Below, piece by piece: positions 36,764-46,047 of a stretch of 64,000 nucleotides of DNA; positions within the stretch are counted from its first letter, which is position 1; the number at the start of each line of letters is the position of its first letter. The notes under the pieces were generated by a model. It did no database searches. It worked only from the letters and a program-made list of their open reading frames with translations, and was not told the origin of the DNA. Position numbers and translations under genes: made by a program. Source of the stretch: Actinomycetaceae bacterium (GTDB taxonomy: Bacteria; Actinomycetota; Actinomycetes; Actinomycetales; Actinomycetaceae); assembly GCA_030532245.1 (NCBI GenBank), contig JAUNLN010000005.1, positions 6,179 to 70,178 on the forward strand, given 5' to 3'.

Positions 36764-37849
36764 GTGGCTTTGACTATTGGTATTGCAGGACTTCCAAACG
36801 TAGGGAAGTCGACGTTGTTCAATGCGCTCACTCGCGCAACCGTTCTAGCGGCGAACTACCCGTTCGCAACGATCGAACCGAATATTGGTGTTGTGCCGCT
36901 GCCAGATGCTCGCCTCGGCGTGCTTGCAGACATGTTCGCGTCTGAAAAGGTAGTGCCCGCAACCGTGTCGTTCGTCGACATTGCAGGTATTGTGCGCGGC
37001 GCTTCCGAAGGTGAGGGCCTTGGCAACCAGTTCCTCGCAAACATTCGCGAAGCTGACGCGATCTGTCAGGTCACGCGCGCGTTCCTCGACCCCGACGTCG
37101 TACACGTTGACGGTAAGGTTTCCCCGAAAGACGACATTGAGACGGTTTCGACCGAGCTGATCCTCGCCGACATGCAGACGCTCGAGCGTCAAATCCCGAA
37201 GCTTGAAAAAGAGGTGCGTGCAAAGCGCACGGAGGCTGAGTACCTAACTACCGCGCAGGCGTGCATGGACATGCTGGAGCGCGGAATCCTCGTATCCGTG
37301 GGCGCGCCCGAGGCGGGTCTCGACCCCGCGATCGTGAAGTCGTTCCAACTCATGACCGCGAAGCCGTTCATCTACGTGTTCAACATGGACGCGGAGGGCC
37401 TTGAGGATGAGGCGAAGATGCAGGAGCTGCGCGAACTCGTCGCCCCTGCTGAAGCCGTGTTCCTCGACGCCCAGTTCGAGTCGGAACTCGTTGAGCTAGA
37501 TGAGGATGAGGCGCGCGAAATGCTGGCCGAGGTCGGCCAGGTGGAGTCGGGTCTCGACAAGCTCGCTCGCGTTGGCTTCGACACTCTCGGCCTGCAGACC
37601 TACCTCACGGCCGGCCCGAAGGAGTCGCGTGCATGGACGATCCGCAAGGGATGGACCGCACCCCAGGCAGCCGGTGTTATCCATACCGACTTTGAGCGTG
37701 GCTTCATTAAGGCCGAGATCGTCTCCTACGACGACCTCATCGAGGCAGGCTCGCTCGCCCAAGCTCGGGCAGAAGGCCACCTGCGCCTCGAAGGTAAGGA
37801 ATACGTGATGCAAGACGGCGACGTCGTGGAGTTCAAATTCAACGTGTAA
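36764..37849 (+). CDS. ychF: Redox-regulated ATPase YchF (Obg family)
   Basis: A ribosome-associated P-loop NTPase that prefers ATP. The 361 residues contain the G1 loop 'GLPNVGKSTLFNALT', G3 'VDIAGIVRGASEGEGLGNQF', the altered G4 region 'YVFNMDAEG' (non-canonical, explaining ATP use), a coiled-coil insertion and a C-terminal TGS domain ('WTIRKGWTAPQAAGVIH', 'FERGFIKAEIVSYDDL'). The GTG start has no Shine-Dalgarno and a TAGACT six bases before it. Confidence 0.95.
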   Translation: MALTIGIAGLPNVGKSTLFNALTRATVLAANYPFATIEPNIGVVPLPDARLGVLADMFASEKVVPATVSFVDIAGIVRGASEGEGLGNQFLANIREADAICQVTRAFLDPDVVHVDGKVSPKDDIETVSTELILADMQTLERQIPKLEKEVRAKRTEAEYLTTAQACMDMLERGILVSVGAPEAGLDPAIVKSFQLMTAKPFIYVFNMDAEGLEDEAKMQELRELVAPAEAVFLDAQFESELVELDEDEAREMLAEVGQVESGLDKLARVGFDTLGLQTYLTAGPKESRAWTIRKGWTAPQAAGVIHTDFERGFIKAEIVSYDDLIEAGSLAQARAEGHLRLEGKEYVMQDGDVVEFKFNV

Positions 37850-37904
37850 GCATTGCGAGGAGGGCAGACGAAACCTCCAAAATCGCCAAAATGTAAGACG
37901 ATGA

Positions 37905-37944
37905 GAAAGATTGCCGTAGCAAACTTGCTGCGGCAATCTTTTTG
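37905..37944 (+). terminator. Terminator after ychF
   Basis: AAAGATTGCCGTAGC pairs with GCTGCGGCAATCTTT (one G-U pair) around AAACTT, followed by a T-run. Confidence 0.88.
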
Positions 37945-38166
37945 TCAAAAATGTGACATGCAATTAACGCAAGCCCCCGGGCGCCGCATTTGCGGGAATA
38001 TCGCGCTGGAAACGCCTCAAACTAGACATCTGATATCTCGATTTCGAGTTTCAAGATGCGGAGAATACGCGCATCTGTAGCCTTGTTCACGGAATAGTTT
38101 TTGAGTCATGACTGTTGTTGGTCATGGAACTATCGTCTACACAGATTTATATAGAGAGGAACCTCA

Positions 38167-38733
38167 ATGACTAAGCCCGTTCTTCAGGTAGTAATTGCAA
38201 GCACCCGCCCGAATCGCATGGGTGGAACCGTCGCAGAATGGTTCGTTGCAGAAGCTGAAAAGCACGGCGGTTTCGAAGTTCAGGTAACCGACCTTAAAGA
38301 ACTCGACCTTCCGATGATGAACGAGCCCAAGCACCCGGCAATGCAGGACTACCAATTCGAATACACGAAGAAGTGGGCCAAGATCGTTGAGAACTCCGAC
38401 GCGTTCGTATTCGTAATGCCCGAATACAACTTCGGCTACAACGCGGCACTCAAGAACGCCATCGACTACCTGTACAAGGAATGGGCATACAAGCCGGTTT
38501 CCTTCGTCTCCTACGGTGGCGTCTCGGGCGGCCTCCGCGCAGTCCAGATGCTCAAGCAGGTTGTGACCACCCTCAAGATGATCCCGCTCACCGAGCAGGT
38601 CACCATCCCGTTCGTATTCGAATACATCAAGGACGGCAAGCTTCAGCCGACCGAGATCGTCACCCAGTCTGTAGACGTCATGCTGAACGAGCTAGCCAAG
38701 GTGGAGAAGGCAACCGCCTCCCTGCGCGGCTAA
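38167..38733 (+). CDS. NADPH-dependent FMN reductase family oxidoreductase
   Basis: A 188-residue flavodoxin-fold protein. 'IASTRPNRMGGTVAEWF' is the FMN phosphate-binding loop, 'FVMPEYNFGYNAALKNAIDY' the conserved flavin-contact region and 'VSYGGVSGGLRAVQ' the third loop. Members reduce flavins, quinones or azo compounds with NAD(P)H; the substrate here is not known. AGAGGA precedes the ATG. It stands alone between two terminators. Roles in oxidative or quinone stress are plausible. Confidence 0.88.
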   Translation: MTKPVLQVVIASTRPNRMGGTVAEWFVAEAEKHGGFEVQVTDLKELDLPMMNEPKHPAMQDYQFEYTKKWAKIVENSDAFVFVMPEYNFGYNAALKNAIDYLYKEWAYKPVSFVSYGGVSGGLRAVQMLKQVVTTLKMIPLTEQVTIPFVFEYIKDGKLQPTEIVTQSVDVMLNELAKVEKATASLRG

Positions 38734-38789
38734 CCACCCCTCATAAATCGTTTTCAAGCTTCGCGAGCATCTCTAACGCGCGCGTTGCG

Positions 38790-38818
38790 GGCGCCCCACC
38801 AAAACCAGGTGGGGCGCC
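38790..38818 (+). terminator. Terminator after the FMN reductase gene
   Basis: GGCGCCCCACC (38790-38800) pairs with GGTGGGGCGCC (38808-38818); outer GCGC repeats extend it. Confidence 0.85.
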
Positions 38819-38829
38819 TTGCGCATTAT

Positions 38830-39201
38830 GAGCCAGAATTAGGAAACTTCTCGTTTGTTAAAAGTTTCTGATTTTGAAAGAGAAGACGAAGCGTCACAAA
38901 GCTATGATCAAAGAGGCTTAACGCCACATCCAAGCACATAGAGGAGGACGAAACACGGCCTGCGCGGCGAAATAACGCCTCACAACTCTTACCCGCCCGG
39001 AAACGGCTGGATCGAAGAGCGTGAGATAAGCGTCAAAAACGTTCCCCCAAGGCCCTCTCAGTTTCACGTTTTGATCGAAATTTACTAAAGTCAATAGACA
39101 GTTTTGACATTAAATCAGAAAGAACCAGGAACAGTTGTTGTGAAGTCGGTGGGATGACGAAACATCTCGACGGCTCCATGGCCTGAAGAAAGTCATAGCC
39201 C
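38830..39201 (+). promoter_or_regulatory. Gene-free 370-bp leader of the oligopeptide transporter operon
   Basis: No credible gene is visible. It holds a GAGGAGG at 38941-38947 not followed by a start codon, a TTGACA at about 39105-39110 that could be a -35 element, and a 10-codon ATG frame (39154-39186) just before oppB. The length suggests a long leader transcript or regulated promoter. Confidence 0.35.
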
Positions 39202-40185
39202 ATGTTCTACTATCTGGCACGCAGACTGGCGAACTACGCCCTACTGCTATTCATCGCAGTGTCACTGGCGTACCTGATTGCGTCGTACACGCTCGACCCG
39301 AAAGCCGCGTACGACCTCACAGACCCAACCAGAGACTGGGACGCACTCGAGCGTCTCTTCATTTCCTACAACATCTCCGACACGATACCCGTGTGGGATA
39401 GGTACAAAATCTGGCTGGGCCGCGTGCTAACAGAATGGGACTGGGGCATGACGCCCACCGGCGCAGAGGTTAACTCCATCATCGCGATCCGCATCTGGGT
39501 TTCCGTACGCCTCATCCTCATCGGCTCGATCATCGGCATGGTAGGCGGCGTCGCAGTTGGCGCCTGGACTGCAACCAAGCAGTACTCCAAGACCGACCGC
39601 ATCATCTCGATCCTCGCGCTCATCATCATCTCCACGCCCGTCATCGTTCTTGCGAACCTCCTGCAGATCGGTGCCACGCAGTTCAACATTGCAACCGGCA
39701 CGCAGTTCTTCGAGTTCACGGGCGAAACCGGTGCGCACGGCAACTACTTCGGCGCGGCCTTCTTCGACCGCATGCAGCACCTCCTCCTCCCGACGCTTTC
39801 CATGTCGCTCACGGGCATCGCCTCATACTCGCGCTACCAGCGCAACCTGATGCTCGACACGCTCGGCGCCGACTACGTTCGCACCGCCCGCGCAAAGGGC
39901 CTCGTAAAATCGAAGGCCGTAACGAGGCACGCACTGCGCACCTCGCTCGTGCCTATGGCAACATTCTTCGCATTCGCTGTCGCAACCCTCTTCCTAGGCG
40001 CAACCGTTACCGAGCAGGTGTTCGGCTGGCACGGTATGGGCATCTTCGGCGTCACATCGATCCAGGGCCAAGACATCAACGGCACGACCGCGGTCGTCGC
40101 CTTCTCCGGCGTCTCAACCCTCACGGGTGCGCTGCTGTCTGACCTGCTAATCGTTGTTGTAGACCCGCGAGTGAGGGTGAGCTAA
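39202..40185 (+). CDS. oppB: Oligopeptide ABC transporter permease (OppB type)
   Basis: A 327-residue membrane permease of the binding-protein-dependent family. It has an N-terminal helix 'RLANYALLLFIAVSLAYLIA', about five further helices, and the cytoplasmic EAA-like loop 'YVRTARAKGLVKSKAVTRHA' that contacts the ATPase. The soluble external loop after helix 1 is short for OppB. It is followed after 2 bases by oppC, and together they form the membrane channel. GAAAG lies weakly upstream of the ATG. Confidence 0.9.
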   Translation: MFYYLARRLANYALLLFIAVSLAYLIASYTLDPKAAYDLTDPTRDWDALERLFISYNISDTIPVWDRYKIWLGRVLTEWDWGMTPTGAEVNSIIAIRIWVSVRLILIGSIIGMVGGVAVGAWTATKQYSKTDRIISILALIIISTPVIVLANLLQIGATQFNIATGTQFFEFTGETGAHGNYFGAAFFDRMQHLLLPTLSMSLTGIASYSRYQRNLMLDTLGADYVRTARAKGLVKSKAVTRHALRTSLVPMATFFAFAVATLFLGATVTEQVFGWHGMGIFGVTSIQGQDINGTTAVVAFSGVSTLTGALLSDLLIVVVDPRVRVS

Positions 40186-40187
40186 AC

Positions 40188-41183
40188 ATGTCGAACAAAC
40201 CTCAACCCCAAGAACGAGACGTAGAGAACGTCAGCAAGGTCGGAGGCGAAACAGCCCTCAAGACCGGAAGCGACCTCGAATCCGTAACCGAGCCCGTGAA
40301 GAGCGAGCCAAACAAGTCGAAGCGCCTCAGCCGCGGCGCACTCATTCGCCGCAGGTTCATGCGCTCAACCACCTCCAAGATCGGTGTGTTCGGCTTCGCG
40401 TTCATCATCCTGCTCGCAATCATCGGCCCGTACGTGAGCCCCTGGGACTACCAGGAAGTTACGCCCGCGTTCCTAAAGCCGCCGAGCGCCGAGCACCTGT
40501 TCGGCACCACGCAGGGCGGCCGCGACGTACTTGCACTCACGCTTGAGGGCCTGCGTAAGTCCCTCATCATCGGCATCTCGGTCTCTGCAATCCAGGTGAC
40601 CGTCGCCGCGTTCGTCGGCGCATCCGCCGCATACTTCGGAGGCTTCTTCGAGAAGGCCTCACTGTGGGTTATCGACCTGCTCCTCGTGATCCCCTCGTTC
40701 CTCCTCATCGCTGTCATCTCGCAGTCGACGGGTGGCAAGGGCTCCTCGACGTTCCTGTTCATCCTGCTCCTCGCAGGCTTTGGCTGGATGCTCACCGCGC
40801 GCGTCGTTCGATCCATGACCCTCTCGGTCAAGAACCTCGAATACGTGACCGCGGCGCGCTACATGTCGGTGCCCTCCCACGTGGTCATCACGAAGCACAT
40901 CATCCCGAACGTTGCTTCCTACCTCATCATCGACGCCGCACTCGGCTTCGTTGCCGCAGTAATGTCTGAGACCGTTCTTTCCTACTTCGGTTTCGGCGTG
41001 CAACCGCCCGAGACGTCGCTCGGCGTTTTGATCGCAGAAGGTCAGGGCATGGCCACCACCTCACCGTGGATCTTCATGGCGCCCGCAACGATCCTTACGT
41101 TAACCCTCATTTTTGTTAACTTCATCGGCGACGGTCTACGCGACGCAATCGACCCGTCCTCGAAGTCTGGAGGCCAAGCATGA
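40188..41183 (+). CDS. oppC: Oligopeptide ABC transporter permease (OppC type)
   Basis: A 331-residue permease. The long cytoplasmic N terminus of about 60 residues includes 'RGALIRRRFMRSTTSKIGVF'. It has six membrane helices, the DppC/OppC periplasmic 'EHLFGTTQGGRDVLALTLEG' motif and the loop 'EYVTAARYMSVPSHVVITKH' that docks the ATPase. Its stop overlaps the start of the ATPase gene (ATGA), indicating coupled translation. Confidence 0.92.
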   Translation: MSNKPQPQERDVENVSKVGGETALKTGSDLESVTEPVKSEPNKSKRLSRGALIRRRFMRSTTSKIGVFGFAFIILLAIIGPYVSPWDYQEVTPAFLKPPSAEHLFGTTQGGRDVLALTLEGLRKSLIIGISVSAIQVTVAAFVGASAAYFGGFFEKASLWVIDLLLVIPSFLLIAVISQSTGGKGSSTFLFILLLAGFGWMLTARVVRSMTLSVKNLEYVTAARYMSVPSHVVITKHIIPNVASYLIIDAALGFVAAVMSETVLSYFGFGVQPPETSLGVLIAEGQGMATTSPWIFMAPATILTLTLIFVNFIGDGLRDAIDPSSKSGGQA

Positions 41184-43315
41184 GCCGCTCATCCCGCAAG
41201 CTGGATAACACGCCTGTACCGGAGCGCCAAGACGGCGTACCCATCCTCGAGATTAAAGACCTGAACGTAACGTTCCCCTCCGAAGATGGTGCCGTGCACG
41301 CAGTTCGCGGAGTGAACCTCACCGTTCACCCCGGCGAAGTTCTCGGCATCGTAGGCGAATCCGGTTCCGGCAAGTCCGTAACCTCCCTCGCCGTGATGGG
41401 CCTACTCGACGAGTCCGCGAAGGTAAGCGGCTCCGTCAAACTGCACGGCACGGAAATCCTCGGCAAGTCCGATGGGTGGATGTCGAAGATCCGCGGCAAG
41501 AAGGTCGCGATGGTCTTCCAAGACCCGCTATCGGCTCTCACTCCCGTCTACACGATCGGCGATCAAATCGTTGAGGCACTGACCATCCACCAGAAGATGT
41601 CGAAGCAGGCCGCGCAGGAGCGCGCGATCGAGCTTCTCGAACTCGTTGGTATCCCGAACCCGGAGGTGCGCTACAAGGCGTTCCCGCACGAGTTCTCCGG
41701 CGGCATGCGCCAACGCGTAATGATCGCAATCGCGATCGCGAACGACCCCGACCTCATCATCGCGGACGAGCCGACCACGGCACTCGACGTGACGATTCAG
41801 GCGCAGATCCTCGACCTTCTAAAGAAGGCGCAGAAGGAAACCAACGCTGCCGTGCTCATGATTACGCACGACCTCGGCGTGGTTGCGGGCATGGCCGACC
41901 GCGTTGCCGTCATGTACGCCGGCCGCTGCGTTGAATACGGTTCGGTTGACGACATCTTCTACAACTCGACGATGCCGTACACGATCGGCCTTCTCGGTTC
42001 GCTTCCGCGCCCCGACCAAGACTCCTCCGAACCGCTCGCATCCGTCGAAGGTAACCCTCCGTCGATGCTCACGGAACCGACGGGCTGCCCGTTCGCTCCG
42101 CGCTGCCCGATGGCTACGGACGCCTGCCTAAACGGGGAGCCGGAACTTCAGATCTCGCCGAACAACACCTCCGAAGACGGCGTCGACCACATCGTGGCCT
42201 GCGTGCGCGCCAAGGAGATCGTCGAGAACAACTGGAACCACGCGGACATCTACCCGATGCCGCCCGCATTCAGCTCCCCGATCGCAGACGCAGACCGCAA
42301 CAAGCGTGACGAAGTGCTTCGCGTTACCGACCTGAAGAAGTACTTCCCCCTCATGAAGGGCGCCATCTTCAAGCGCCAGGTGGGCACCGTGCACGCGGTA
42401 GACGAGATCTCGCTCGACATTCGCGAAGGCGAAACCCTCGCACTCGTGGGCGAGTCCGGCTCCGGTAAGACGACCACGCTTCTTGAAATCCTCAACCTGC
42501 AAAAGCCGCAGGACGGCACAATCGTCGTGTTCGGCAAAGACGCGGCAACCATGTCGAGCCGTGAGCGCAAGAGCGTGCGCGAAGACCTGCAGGTCGTGTT
42601 CCAAGACCCGATGGCCTCGCTCGACCCGCGTATGCCAATCTCCGAAATCATCGCGGAGCCCCTTCGCTACAACAACTATCCAAAAGACAAGATTGAGGAG
42701 CGCGTCGAAGAGCTCATGACCCTCGTCGGCCTCGAGCCCGCGCACCTCAACCGCTACCCGCGCCACTTCTCCGGTGGTCAGCGCCAGCGCATCGGCATCG
42801 CCCGCGCACTGGCACTACGCCCGCGCCTCCTCGTACTCGACGAGCCGGTATCAGCCCTCGACGTGTCGATTCAGGCAGGCGTAATCAACCTCCTCGAAGA
42901 ACTGCGCGCAAAACTGAAGCTCTCATACCTGTTCGTAGCCCACGACCTCTCCGTCGTGCGCCACATCGCAGACCGCGTTGCAGTTATGTACCTGGGCAAG
43001 ATCGTAGAGGTCGGTGCAGTCCAAGAAGTCTTCGACAGGCCGCGCCACCCCTACACGCAGGCACTCCTCTCCGCCATTCCGATCCCGGATCCGCGCAAGG
43101 AGCGCACCCGCGAACGCGTACTTTTGGAAGGCGACCTCCCCTCGCCGGCGAACCCGCCGTCGGGATGCCGCTTCCGCACGCGTTGCCCGAAGTTCCTCAC
43201 CCTAAGTGAGGCCGACCAGCAGCGTTGCATCAACGAGTCGCCCGCCCTCCTCCAAGAGGGGGACGTCGACACGATGAACGCGTGCCACTACCCAGAACAA
43301 CTGCACGTCTTCTAA
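41180..43315 (+). CDS. oppDF: Fused dual ATPase of the oligopeptide ABC transporter (OppD-OppF)
   Basis: A 711-residue protein made of two complete ABC ATPases. The first half has Walker A '[10 protein letters not shown]', signature 'FSGGMRQRV' and Walker B 'LIIADEP', and the OppD-type cysteine-rich tail '[15 protein letters not shown]'. The second has '[10 protein letters not shown]', '[10 protein letters not shown]', 'LLVLDEP' and a second tail '[11 protein letters not shown]'. Such cysteine tails bind an iron-sulfur cluster in some OppD/DppD proteins. One polypeptide therefore powers import of peptides. It overlaps oppC by 4 bases. Confidence 0.94.
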   Translation: MSRSSRKLDNTPVPERQDGVPILEIKDLNVTFPSEDGAVHAVRGVNLTVHPGEVLGIVGESGSGKSVTSLAVMGLLDESAKVSGSVKLHGTEILGKSDGWMSKIRGKKVAMVFQDPLSALTPVYTIGDQIVEALTIHQKMSKQAAQERAIELLELVGIPNPEVRYKAFPHEFSGGMRQRVMIAIAIANDPDLIIADEPTTALDVTIQAQILDLLKKAQKETNAAVLMITHDLGVVAGMADRVAVMYAGRCVEYGSVDDIFYNSTMPYTIGLLGSLPRPDQDSSEPLASVEGNPPSMLTEPTGCPFAPRCPMATDACLNGEPELQISPNNTSEDGVDHIVACVRAKEIVENNWNHADIYPMPPAFSSPIADADRNKRDEVLRVTDLKKYFPLMKGAIFKRQVGTVHAVDEISLDIREGETLALVGESGSGKTTTLLEILNLQKPQDGTIVVFGKDAATMSSRERKSVREDLQVVFQDPMASLDPRMPISEIIAEPLRYNNYPKDKIEERVEELMTLVGLEPAHLNRYPRHFSGGQRQRIGIARALALRPRLLVLDEPVSALDVSIQAGVINLLEELRAKLKLSYLFVAHDLSVVRHIADRVAVMYLGKIVEVGAVQEVFDRPRHPYTQALLSAIPIPDPRKERTRERVLLEGDLPSPANPPSGCRFRTRCPKFLTLSEADQQRCINESPALLQEGDVDTMNACHYPEQLHVF

Positions 43316-43319
43316 TACC

Positions 43320-43453
43320 GCAAGGGGCCTTTAAACCTTTGGCAAAGCCGCGACCAAGAGGTCAAAGCACATCTGCCACGCAATTGCATCGGCGTTCACT
43401 ATGTGGGACGTATGTTGCGATTAGAAAAAGAGGTTGCGAAAAGGCCCCTTTGC
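43320..43453 (+). repeat. Wide inverted repeat between oppDF and oppA
   Basis: GCAAGGGGCCTTT (about 43320-43332) and AAAAGGCCCCTTTGC (about 43439-43453) are complementary over about 12 bases, 106 bases apart. They could fold as a long-range stem that separates oppA from the upstream genes. Confidence 0.45.
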
Positions 43454-43499
43454 TGTAGGTGCTTCCCAGCAAGTGAAGTAGCCTATCGAACTAGGCCGA

Positions 43500-43509
43500 G
43501 GTGTACACC
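43500..43509. promoter_or_regulatory. Palindrome in the oppA leader
   Basis: GGTGTACACC, a perfect 10-base palindrome 35 bases before the oppA start. A possible protein-binding site. Confidence 0.3.
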
Positions 43510-43544
43510 GAGGCAATTATTTTCAACTATATGGAGGTAAAACA

Positions 43545-45227
43545 GTGAAGCGTTCACTACATGCATTCGCTGCAGTCGCCGCCGCAGCAACCCTCGTTCT
43601 TGCAGGTTGCGCCGGTGGAGATACCGATGGCGCAGGCGGCAACGGCGAACTACCGCCGCTTTCCGACATCAACTTGACCGAGCGTGACAAGGTGCAAGAC
43701 GGTGGTGAGCTCCGCTTCGCCATTTCGCAGCTCCCCGAGCAGTGGAACTCCCTGCACGTTGCCGGCAACCAGGTCGACAACAACACCATTGACGGCTTCG
43801 TAATGCCCACCAACTGGGACTTCAACGAAGACGCAACCTTCGAGCCGAACACGAACTTCGTTCTCGAGTACGAAGTAGTCGACGGCCCGCCGCAGGTAGT
43901 TACCCTCACGCTCAACCCCGAAGCACACTGGGGCAACGGCGACCCGATCACCTGGGAAGACTACGAGGCAACCTGGAAGGCCATGAACGGCGAGAACCCC
44001 GAGTTCCTCCCGGCTTCCACCGACGGCTTCAACCAGGTCACCGGCGTTGAGATGGGCGAGGACGAGTTCCAGGTAGTCATCACCTACAAGTCCACCTACC
44101 CCGACTGGTCCGCAACCTGGTCGTCCGTTCAGCCGAAGGCTGCAATCGACACCCCGGAGCTGTTTGAGAACGCTCGTGCAGGCGAGCCGAACAACGACTT
44201 CACCGCAGGCCCGTTCAAGTACGGTGAGCTCGACAAGTCGCAGCGCGTTGTAACCGTAGTTCCGAACGACCAGTGGTGGGGCGACGCTCCGAAGCTCGAC
44301 AAGGTCAGCTTCCGTGAGCTCGAGTCCTCCGCTTCGACCCGCTCCTTCGCAAACAACGAGATCGACGTTGTAAGCGGCCTCATCAACAACGATGAGTACC
44401 AGACTGCAGCAAGCCGCTCGGATGCAGAAATCCGCGCAGCAGGTGGCATGCAGTGGCGTCACTTCACCTTCAACACCAACTCTGGCCTCCTCCAGGAAAA
44501 GGAAATCCGCCAGGCAATCGTGAAGGGCCTCAACCGCGAGGCAATCGCAGCTTCTGACCTTGCAGGCCTCCCCGTGGAGCCCTCCGAGCTCATGCTTGGT
44601 AACCACTTCTTCATGCCTGGCCAGGACGGCTACCAGGACAACTCCGGTGACTTCGCATTCGATCCCGAGGCAGCTGGCAAGCAGCTCGACGAGCTCGGCT
44701 GGACCCTCAAGGACGGCGCAGAGTTCCGCACCAACGAAGCAGGCGAAGAGCTCGTAGTCGAGTACCAGCTCCTCCAGGGCGTACCGACCTCCGAGAACGA
44801 AGGCAAGCTCCTCCAGTCCGACATGGCTAACATCGGCGTCAAGGTGAACATGGTCAACAAGGCCACCGACGAGTTCCCCGGCTTCCTCATTGACGGCACC
44901 TTCGGCATCACCTCCTTCGCATGGCAGGGCACCCCGTACCCGATGGCAAACGTTGGCCAGATCTACGGTTGTGAGTCCTTCTCCAACTTCTCCGGCCTCT
45001 GCGACGACGAGATCACCGCTCTCACCGAGCAGATCGACGTTGAGATGGACCGCGACAAGCGAGTTGAGCTCACCAACCAGGTCGACGCAATCATCTGGGA
45101 CCGCGTAATGACCGTTCCGCTATACCGTCGTATTGAGTTCGTTGCAGTTCCGCAGAACCTCGCGAACTACGGTGCATTCGGTATGTCGTCCGGTCGCGTT
45201 GAGAACATCGGCTTCGTCTCCGAGTAA
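43545..45227 (+). CDS. oppA: Oligopeptide-binding lipoprotein (OppA type)
   Basis: The extracellular solute-binding component delivers peptides to the permease. The 560 residues start with a signal peptide and lipobox LAGC (lipid-bound Cys22), then a Gly/Asp linker and the SBP family-5 fold: 'WNSLHVAGNQVDNNTIDG', 'ITWEDYEATWKAMNG', 'TAGPFKYGEL', 'EIRQAIVKGLNREAIA'. GGAGG lies 7 bases before the GTG start. Codon use is extremely biased to preferred C-ending codons, predicting very high expression. It has its own leader and terminator, so it can be made in excess over the permease. Confidence 0.95.
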   Translation: MKRSLHAFAAVAAAATLVLAGCAGGDTDGAGGNGELPPLSDINLTERDKVQDGGELRFAISQLPEQWNSLHVAGNQVDNNTIDGFVMPTNWDFNEDATFEPNTNFVLEYEVVDGPPQVVTLTLNPEAHWGNGDPITWEDYEATWKAMNGENPEFLPASTDGFNQVTGVEMGEDEFQVVITYKSTYPDWSATWSSVQPKAAIDTPELFENARAGEPNNDFTAGPFKYGELDKSQRVVTVVPNDQWWGDAPKLDKVSFRELESSASTRSFANNEIDVVSGLINNDEYQTAASRSDAEIRAAGGMQWRHFTFNTNSGLLQEKEIRQAIVKGLNREAIAASDLAGLPVEPSELMLGNHFFMPGQDGYQDNSGDFAFDPEAAGKQLDELGWTLKDGAEFRTNEAGEELVVEYQLLQGVPTSENEGKLLQSDMANIGVKVNMVNKATDEFPGFLIDGTFGITSFAWQGTPYPMANVGQIYGCESFSNFSGLCDDEITALTEQIDVEMDRDKRVELTNQVDAIIWDRVMTVPLYRRIEFVAVPQNLANYGAFGMSSGRVENIGFVSE

Positions 45228-45270
45228 TCTCAACCGAGGCTAACCTCAGTTAGTACTGAGAAAACCTAAA

Positions 45271-45302
45271 AGTGAGGCCCCACCTTCGGGTGGGGCTTCA
45301 CT
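45271..45302. terminator. Bidirectional terminator after oppA
   Basis: AGTGAGGCCCCACC (45271-45284) pairs with GGTGGGGCTTCACT (45289-45302) around a UUCG loop. A smaller CTCAGT/ACTGAG hairpin lies at 45245-45260. Confidence 0.93.
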
Positions 45303-45345
45303 GTATTCGCAGGCTCGCGTTCGCCAGCTGATTCGTAAGTGGATT

Positions 45346-45918
45346 CTAGGAGGGGATGAACGTGAGCAGGAGCAGTACGAGAGCCGCTAGCAGGGGAATC
45401 ATGTTGAGCTTGCGCTCAACCTTCCCATCCGGTTTCATACCGGCCTCCAAGTGCCTCTCGTAGTAGGTGCGCAAAAGCTCAGCGGCCTGCGCGGAGTCGA
45501 GGTCTAGCATTTGCGAAGACACCGCCTCATCAATGTGAGGCAGGGGAGCAGGGCCATTCTGTGGCTTCATATTCTTGAGGCCCGTTTGCGGGCGAGCCGC
45601 CGCCGCGCGCACATCCACCTGCCTCGTCTCAAGAATCAAACCCAAGTTAAGGCGGGAGGCGGTGAACTGATCCCACGGAATCGTCCAAGTGAAAAGCATG
45701 TTCCGAACCGTAATCGCCTCCGGCGCGACAATCAGACGCGGCATCCACCACAGCATGAAAATCGCCCAAAACACGAGCCAAACGTACGGAAGAGAATCCA
45801 GGGCAACACCCCAGCCGTCACGCCAAACCGTCACAACAGACAGGGCGACCGCCACCAGGGCAAAAAAATAAGTGCCATAACGCGCGGGCGCGGAGGCAAT
45901 CTTTATCGTCGGATGCAT
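45346..45918 (-). CDS. PH-domain-like membrane protein
   Basis: A 190-residue protein of a hypothetical actinobacterial family. Two adjacent membrane segments ('YGTYFFALVAVALSVVTVW', 'LPYVWLVFWAIFMLWWMP') are followed by a PH-like beta domain ('LIVAPEAITVRNMLFTWTIPWDQFTA') and a third hydrophobic segment at the C terminus. The function is unknown. The ATG at 45918 is preceded by TACACT at leaderless distance; the frame is open further upstream without signal. It is divergent from typA. Confidence 0.7.
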   Translation of the reverse strand: MHPTIKIASAPARYGTYFFALVAVALSVVTVWRDGWGVALDSLPYVWLVFWAIFMLWWMPRLIVAPEAITVRNMLFTWTIPWDQFTASRLNLGLILETRQVDVRAAAARPQTGLKNMKPQNGPAPLPHIDEAVSSQMLDLDSAQAAELLRTYYERHLEAGMKPDGKVERKLNMIPLLAALVLLLLTFIPS

Positions 45919-45924
45919 GAAATC

Positions 45925-45930
45925 AGTGTA
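45925..45930 (-). promoter_or_regulatory. Probable leaderless -10 element for the PH-like gene
   Basis: TACACT on the minus strand, six bases (GATTTC) before the ATG. Confidence 0.5.
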
Positions 45931-46047
45931 TCCAAAGGGAAGACGTGGCGAATTTCGCAAGCCACATGTGCAATCTAAGCCCAAAGCGGGTCTACAGTAG
46001 TAAAGCGCACTTGAACGCGCATTTTCGATCAAGGATCAGGAGAACAA

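Noticed and set aside
39154..39186. Ten-codon leader peptide before oppB
   Set aside because: Only a weak ribosome binding site and no attenuator-like codon run or alternative hairpins; kept only as a remark on the leader.
43650..44606. 318-codon open frame antisense to oppA
   Set aside because: Codon-bias shadow of a very highly biased gene.
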